DNA of 14,810 nucleotides, from positions 1 through 14,810 of the forward strand of contig CALMVY010000011.1 of assembly GCA_937873245.1 (NCBI GenBank), given 5' to 3'. The DNA is from an uncultured Arthrobacter sp. GTDB taxonomy: Bacteria; Actinomycetota; Actinomycetes; Actinomycetales; Micrococcaceae. This document shows positions 11,853 to 14,810 of the stretch, piece by piece. The translations under genes and the position numbers were made by a program. Position 1 is the stretch's first letter; every line of letters begins with the position of its first letter. The notes beneath the pieces were generated by a model, which was not told the DNA's origin, made no database searches, and was given only the letters and a program-made list of their open reading frames with translations.

Positions 11853-11936
11853 GGACCGACCAGGAATCGGTCCACACCACATTTTCAAACCACACCGTAC
11901 TTGGCGTGCCCGGTGTTCGGCGTGCCCGCGTACGGT
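11853..11936 (+). promoter_or_regulatory. Structured 5' leader of the UDG-like gene
   Basis: Two inverted repeats and one direct repeat lie in the roughly 120-nt leader. GGACCGA (11853-11859) pairs perfectly with TCGGTCC (11867-11873) around a 7-nt loop. ACCGTAC (11894-11900) pairs perfectly with GTACGGT (11930-11936). Inside the second, GGCGTGCCCG occurs twice (11903-11912 and 11919-11928). It does not match a riboswitch class I know. Confidence 0.4.
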
Positions 11937-11975
11937 CTGGCAGCTTTACCAATCCCGCAGGAGACTCAGCAACAT

Positions 11976-12608
11976 ATGACAGCCTTGGCCACTGAAAATT
12001 CCCGCGAACAGCTACTGAGCCGCCGCTACGAACCTAGCGTCGCAGTTGTCAACGAGCTGTGCGACACGCTGCAGGCAACCAAAGCTGGCACGATTGTCCC
12101 CTACGTGGATCCGATGCACGACGTCGACGAGTGCCGCATCATCAGCCTCTTCTCCAACATCGGAACCGAAGACGAATCGGGCTTCATCACCGCCGGTGAC
12201 GACGAAGCCGCCACGCGCCTGCTCGGCGTCCAGTGGAAGCTGGGACTGCGTCCCGAGTACGTGATGCCGTGGAACGTCCACCCCTGGCACGTCCCGGGAG
12301 AGCCCAACGGCAAGTTCACGCCGGACCAGATCTCCGCCGGCCTGAAGCCGCTGCTGAAGTTCCTCGCCTTGGTGCCCCGTGCCTCTGTCATTGTGGCCCA
12401 CGGCACCGAGGCCAACCGTCTCGCGAACCTGCTCCTCAAGACCGAGGTGCCCATGATCTGGCGCCGCGGCCTCAAGACCTACAAGGTCCGCTCGCTCAGC
12501 GGCCGCGCCTTCGCCGGCACCCCGGCCCGCCAGGAGCAGTACCTCGATGAAATGGGCACTGTCTACGCGGACGCAATGGCCCGCACGGGCCTGGCCAAGA
12601 CCAGCTAG
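11976..12608 (+). CDS. Uracil-DNA glycosylase-like protein
   Basis: 210 residues. The order of segments fits the UDG superfamily: an N-terminal VPYVDPMHDVDECRIISLFSNIG strand-and-loop, an acidic loop (TAGDDEAATRLL), GLRPEYVMPWNVHPWHV where family members have the substrate-pocket strand, a helix with LKPLLKFLALVP, and VIVAHGTEANRLANLLL where others carry the DNA-intercalation side. The canonical GxxPGxxE motif of family 4/5 enzymes is not present, so activity is not assured. The role would be base-excision repair of uracil in DNA (inference from the fold). ATG 11976 is preceded by GCAGGAG (11957-11963) at a slightly long 12-nt spacing; the frame is open further upstream but reads as leader. 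Diverges from purA; ends convergently with the DUF3151 gene. Confidence 0.6.
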   Translation: MTALATENSREQLLSRRYEPSVAVVNELCDTLQATKAGTIVPYVDPMHDVDECRIISLFSNIGTEDESGFITAGDDEAATRLLGVQWKLGLRPEYVMPWNVHPWHVPGEPNGKFTPDQISAGLKPLLKFLALVPRASVIVAHGTEANRLANLLLKTEVPMIWRRGLKTYKVRSLSGRAFAGTPARQEQYLDEMGTVYADAMARTGLAKTS

Positions 12609-12616
12609 TCCCCACC

Positions 12617-12668
12617 CACCCCCTCGCCTCGCAAGCTCGGCCAGGGAACCCGGCGGGCGTGGGCCCAC
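12617..12668. repeat. Second copy of the palindromic repeat core, intergenic
   Basis: Positions 12628-12654 match 4191-4217 (the core of the insert in the acetyl-CoA synthetase gene) at 24 of 27 bases, including the whole of CTCGCAAGCTCG and the GGGA..CCCGGC part. A perfect palindrome GTGGGCCCAC follows at 12659-12668. It sits just after the stop of the UDG-like gene and before the shared terminator. Here the outer inverted-repeat arms of the 4.1-kb copy are not found. Confidence 0.6.
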
Positions 12669-12686
12669 CCACCCTCACGTTAACGG

Positions 12687-12721
12687 CGGCGGGCGCCCAC
12701 CTTTCGGTGGACGCCCGCCGT
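12687..12721. terminator. Bidirectional intrinsic terminator between the UDG-like and DUF3151 genes
   Basis: CGGCGGGCG (12687-12695) pairs with CGCCCGCCG (12712-12720), then one mismatch, then CCACC (12697-12701) with GGTGG (12706-12710), loop TTTC. In the plus direction it is followed by TCGTGCTTTAAG. It stands between convergent genes and is nearly the same sequence as the terminator at 10098-10141. Confidence 0.75.
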
Positions 12722-12743
12722 CGTGCTTTAAGAAATAACGCTG

Positions 12744-13172
12744 TCAGCGCTTCTCGGCTTCGATGGCTGCCTTGGCGGAGGGGTCGGAGTCCTTGAGGAA
12801 CTTCTCGATCCGCTCCGGCTCCTCGGCCTCGCCGATCGCCGCGGACGCACGGCCCAGCGAATACAGGGCGCGCAGGAAACCGCGGTTGGGTTCGTGCTCC
12901 CACGGAATCGGTCCGACGCCGCGCCAGCCGTTGCGGCGCAGCGAATCCAGGCCGCGGTGGTAGCCGACGCGGGAATAGGCGTAGGAATCGATGGTCCGGC
13001 CCTCAGCCCACGCCTCCTCGGCCAGGACAGCCCAGAGCAGCGAGGACGTAGGGTGCTTCGCCACGAGGTCCAGGGCCTCCTGGCCCAGCGCGAGGTGCTG
13101 GTAGACCTCGGTCTCGGCAGGCAGGAGCGTGGGCTCAGGACCCATCAGGTTCTTGCGGAACTCGTCCGACAT
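12744..13172 (-). CDS. DUF3151 family protein
   Basis: 142 residues, matching the actinobacterial DUF3151 family as I know it: N-terminal MSDEFRKNLMGPEPTLLP, then ALDLVAKHPTSSLLWAVLAEEAW, IDSYAYSRVGYHRGLDSLRRNGWRG, and VGPIPWEHEPNRGFLRALYSLGRAS. Mostly helical, no signal peptide, no catalytic motif; function not established. Only 2 nt separate its ATG (13172) from the stop of fba (13175), so it is translated from the same mRNA, probably by termination-reinitiation since no strong ribosome binding site is visible. This fba neighbourhood is, from memory, common in actinobacteria. Confidence 0.85.
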   Translation of the reverse strand: MSDEFRKNLMGPEPTLLPAETEVYQHLALGQEALDLVAKHPTSSLLWAVLAEEAWAEGRTIDSYAYSRVGYHRGLDSLRRNGWRGVGPIPWEHEPNRGFLRALYSLGRASAAIGEAEEPERIEKFLKDSDPSAKAAIEAEKR

Positions 13173-13174
13173 AC

Positions 13175-14194
13175 CTAGAACGTCTTGCCGGTGGAGCCGA
13201 GCTGCTGGGCGGCCTCGACGACGCGGGCCGCGAGGCCGGCTTCGGCGGAGGCGCCCCAGACGCGGGGGTCGTACAGCTTCTTGTTGCCGACCTCGCCGTC
13301 GACCTTCAGCACGCCGTCGTAGTTGCGGAACATGTGGTCCACCACCGGGCGGGTGTAGGCGTACTGCGTGTCGGTGTCGATGTTCATCTTGATGACGCCG
13401 TAGGAGACCGCGTCGGCGATTTCCTTCTCGGAGGAGCCGGAGCCGCCGTGGAAGACGAGGTCGAACGGGTTGGCCTTGCCGATCTTGGCGCCCACCTGCT
13501 CCTGGATGTCCTTGAGGATCTCCGGGCGGAGCTTGACGCCGCCGGGCTTGTAGACGCCGTGGACGTTGCCGAAGGTCAGCGCCGTGATGTAGCGGCCGTT
13601 TTCGCCGGAGCCGAGCGCGTCGATCGTGGCCAGGGCGTCCTCGACGGTGGTGTAGAGCTTGTCGTTGATGGCGTTCTCGACGCCGTCTTCCTCGCCGCCG
13701 ACCGTGCCGATCTCGACCTCGAGGATCATCTTCGCGGCAGCGGTGCGCTCCAGCAGTTCACGGGCGATGCGCAGGTTTTCCTGCAGGGTCTCGGCGGAGC
13801 CGTCCCACATGTGCGAGCTGAAGAGCGGGTTGCGGCCGGCCTTGACCTCGGCTTCGGAGGCGGCCAGTAGCGGCAGCACGAAGCCCTCGAGCTTGTCCTT
13901 GGGGCAGTGGTCGGTGTGCAGGGCGATGTTGACGCCGTAGTTCTTGGCGACTTCGCGGGCAAACGCGGCGAAACCGAGGGAGCCGGCCACCATGTCCTTG
14001 GTGGAGGCGCCGGACCAGTAGGCTGCGCCGCCGGTGGAGACCTGGACGATGCCGTCAGACTCGGCCTCGGCGAAGCCACGGAGGGCCGCGTTGAGGGTCT
14101 GGGAGGAGGTGACGTTGACGGCGGGGAACGCGAAGCCGCCCGTCTTTGCGCGGTCGATCATCTCGGAGTAGATCTCTGGGGTTGCAATGGGCAT
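13175..14194 (-). CDS. fba: Class II fructose-1,6-bisphosphate aldolase (long type)
   Basis: 339 residues. Zinc-dependent reversible cleavage of fructose 1,6-bisphosphate to dihydroxyacetone phosphate and glyceraldehyde 3-phosphate in glycolysis and gluconeogenesis; cytoplasmic. Visible: MPIATPEIYSEMIDRAK start as in the mycobacterial enzyme, FAFPAVNVTSSQTLNAAL, the zinc site ALHTDHCPKD (His93, His96 region), SHMWDGSAETLQENL, EIGTVGGEEDGVEN, TFGNVHGVYKPGGVKLRP, VFHGGSGSSEKEI and KMNIDTDTQYAYTRP. ATG 14194 is supported by AGGAG 5 nt upstream and by the conserved N-terminus; the frame is open for 163 more codons upstream but that part is the shadow of the next gene and its promoter region. Co-transcribed with the DUF3151 gene. 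Confidence 0.97.
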   Translation of the reverse strand: MPIATPEIYSEMIDRAKTGGFAFPAVNVTSSQTLNAALRGFAEAESDGIVQVSTGGAAYWSGASTKDMVAGSLGFAAFAREVAKNYGVNIALHTDHCPKDKLEGFVLPLLAASEAEVKAGRNPLFSSHMWDGSAETLQENLRIARELLERTAAAKMILEVEIGTVGGEEDGVENAINDKLYTTVEDALATIDALGSGENGRYITALTFGNVHGVYKPGGVKLRPEILKDIQEQVGAKIGKANPFDLVFHGGSGSSEKEIADAVSYGVIKMNIDTDTQYAYTRPVVDHMFRNYDGVLKVDGEVGNKKLYDPRVWGASAEAGLAARVVEAAQQLGSTGKTF

Positions 14195-14253
14195 GCTGAC
14201 TCCTAAAGTGAATTTCGTCTGCGGGCTGGGTTGACCCTGGAGTGAACCTCGTC

Positions 14254-14273
14254 GGCTAGGAACCATCCTAGCC
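14254..14273 (-). promoter_or_regulatory. 8-bp perfect dyad overlapping a putative fba -10 box
   Basis: GGCTAGGA (14254-14261) and TCCTAGCC (14266-14273) form a perfect inverted repeat with a 4-bp centre. On the minus strand the upstream half contains TAGGAT, a fair -10 hexamer, about 70 nt from the fba start. No good -35 is seen. The dyad may be a regulator-binding site covering the promoter, or a short leader hairpin. Confidence 0.4.
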
Positions 14274-14408
14274 ATTCCTGCGCCGGCGGCAGTGTTTCCG
14301 GTCACTCGGGCCTGTAATACTCGCCCGTCCTGGCGGATCCGGCGCCCCGGCAGCGCCATCGAGTCGGCACTTCGCGGCAGTGTCACGGCAAAACACTGCC
14401 ACGGTCTG

Positions 14409-14810
14409 TCAACTCGCGCGCCAGCCACGGCTCTCCAAGGCGCTGCGGACCTTGAGCACGGCTGCGGGACGGTCGCCTGCGAGGTCCAGCCGGGAGAGGC
14501 GCACCTCGAGCCAGCCGGAGCGCGCAGCCGTATCGGCCCTCCGGATGTCGCGCAAATACTGGTCTTCCCCGTTGTGGTGCGCCCCTTCGTACTGGAGTGC
14601 AATGCGCCACTGCGGGTAGGCGGCGTCGGGCCACAGGACGGGCGCGCCCGGGCCGCGCCAGGGGCCCTCAGCCCAGACAACATAGTTCAGGACTGGTTCT
14701 GGCAATCCGGCGTGGACTAGCGCCAGGCGCAGCCGCGTTTCCGGTGGCGAATCGGCGCCCACCCGGATAAGTTCGAGGGCTGCCCGGGCCAGTCTCACGC
14801 CGCGCATCCC
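14409..14810 (-). CDS. DUF559-type (PD-(D/E)XK-like) endonuclease-domain protein, 5' end outside window
   Basis: The C-terminal 133 or so residues of a protein whose frame stays open at the window edge; the ATG at 14807 is probably internal. The DUF559 pattern is visible: SPPETRLRLALVHAGLPEPVLNY, PDAAYPQWRIALQYEGAHH, then a Q...DIRRADTAARSGWLEVRLSR end. DUF559 is related to very-short-patch-repair (Vsr-like) nuclease folds; in actinobacteria it often forms the C-terminus of proteins of about 300 residues with an AbiEi-like N-terminal helix-turn-helix, which could not be checked here. The strand after PD reads LQYEG, with Gln where many members have Glu (EYDG), so catalytic competence is uncertain. 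Stop lies 135 nt before the fba dyad. Confidence 0.75.
   Translation of the reverse strand, partial: GMRGVRLARAALELIRVGADSPPETRLRLALVHAGLPEPVLNYVVWAEGPWRGPGAPVLWPDAAYPQWRIALQYEGAHHNGEDQYLRDIRRADTAARSGWLEVRLSRLDLAGDRPAAVLKVRSALESRGWRAS

Overview
The window is high-GC (strong G/C preference at third codon positions) and reads as the chromosome of an actinobacterium of the Arthrobacter/Pseudarthrobacter group (Micrococcaceae). This rests on the recognisable actinobacterial forms of PurA, long-type class II Fba, DUF3151, DUF1990 and the MetY protein, on several apparently leaderless genes, and on dense ATGA/TAATG start-stop overlaps. I cannot name the species. No tRNA, rRNA, CRISPR array or transposase was seen.

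Layout. (1) 1-1647, minus strand: a tight run MmcQ/YjbR protein -> DUF1990 protein -> TPR protein -> the first residues of a probable antibiotic-biosynthesis-monooxygenase-fold protein leaving the window. (2) 1712-2143, minus: a small CoA-binding (YccU-like) protein. (3) 2276-7596, plus: the centrepiece, a promoter and compact SAM-I-clan riboswitch followed by four tightly packed genes: AMP-forming acetyl-CoA synthetase, dimethylsulfone monooxygenase SfnG, O-acetylhomoserine sulfhydrylase MetY, and a second CoA-binding protein. (4) 7621-9703, minus: a Pro/Ala-rich secreted protein, an ECF-type sigma factor and an overlapping one-TM protein (candidate anti-sigma), preceded by three 51-bp tandem repeats that fold as hairpins with C-rich loops. 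(5) 9846-10052, plus: a small helix-hairpin-helix protein. (6) 10160-11449, minus: purA. (7) 11976-12608, plus: a uracil-DNA-glycosylase-like protein. (8) 12744-14194, minus: fba with a DUF3151 gene 2 nt downstream. (9) 14409-14810, minus: a DUF559-type nuclease-fold protein cut by the window edge.

How the genes work together. Region 3 looks like a methionine/organosulfur unit under SAM feedback. SfnG would cleave dimethylsulfone to methanesulfinate. MetY would put sulfide (or methanethiol) onto O-acetylhomoserine. An acetyl-CoA synthetase could supply the acetyl-CoA needed to acetylate homoserine. The role of the CoA-binding protein is unknown. The riboswitch is unusually economical: its predicted transcript starts at the aptamer's first bases, and the closing helix P1 contains part of the Shine-Dalgarno of the first gene.

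The most unusual sequence-level observations are: an in-frame 117-bp inverted-repeat-bounded insert in the acetyl-CoA synthetase gene, whose core recurs between genes at 12628-12654; the C-loop hairpin triplet at 9551-9703; three starts with a TANNNT box exactly 6 nt before ATG; and two bidirectional terminators of nearly the same sequence at the two convergent junctions 10.1 kb and 12.7 kb.
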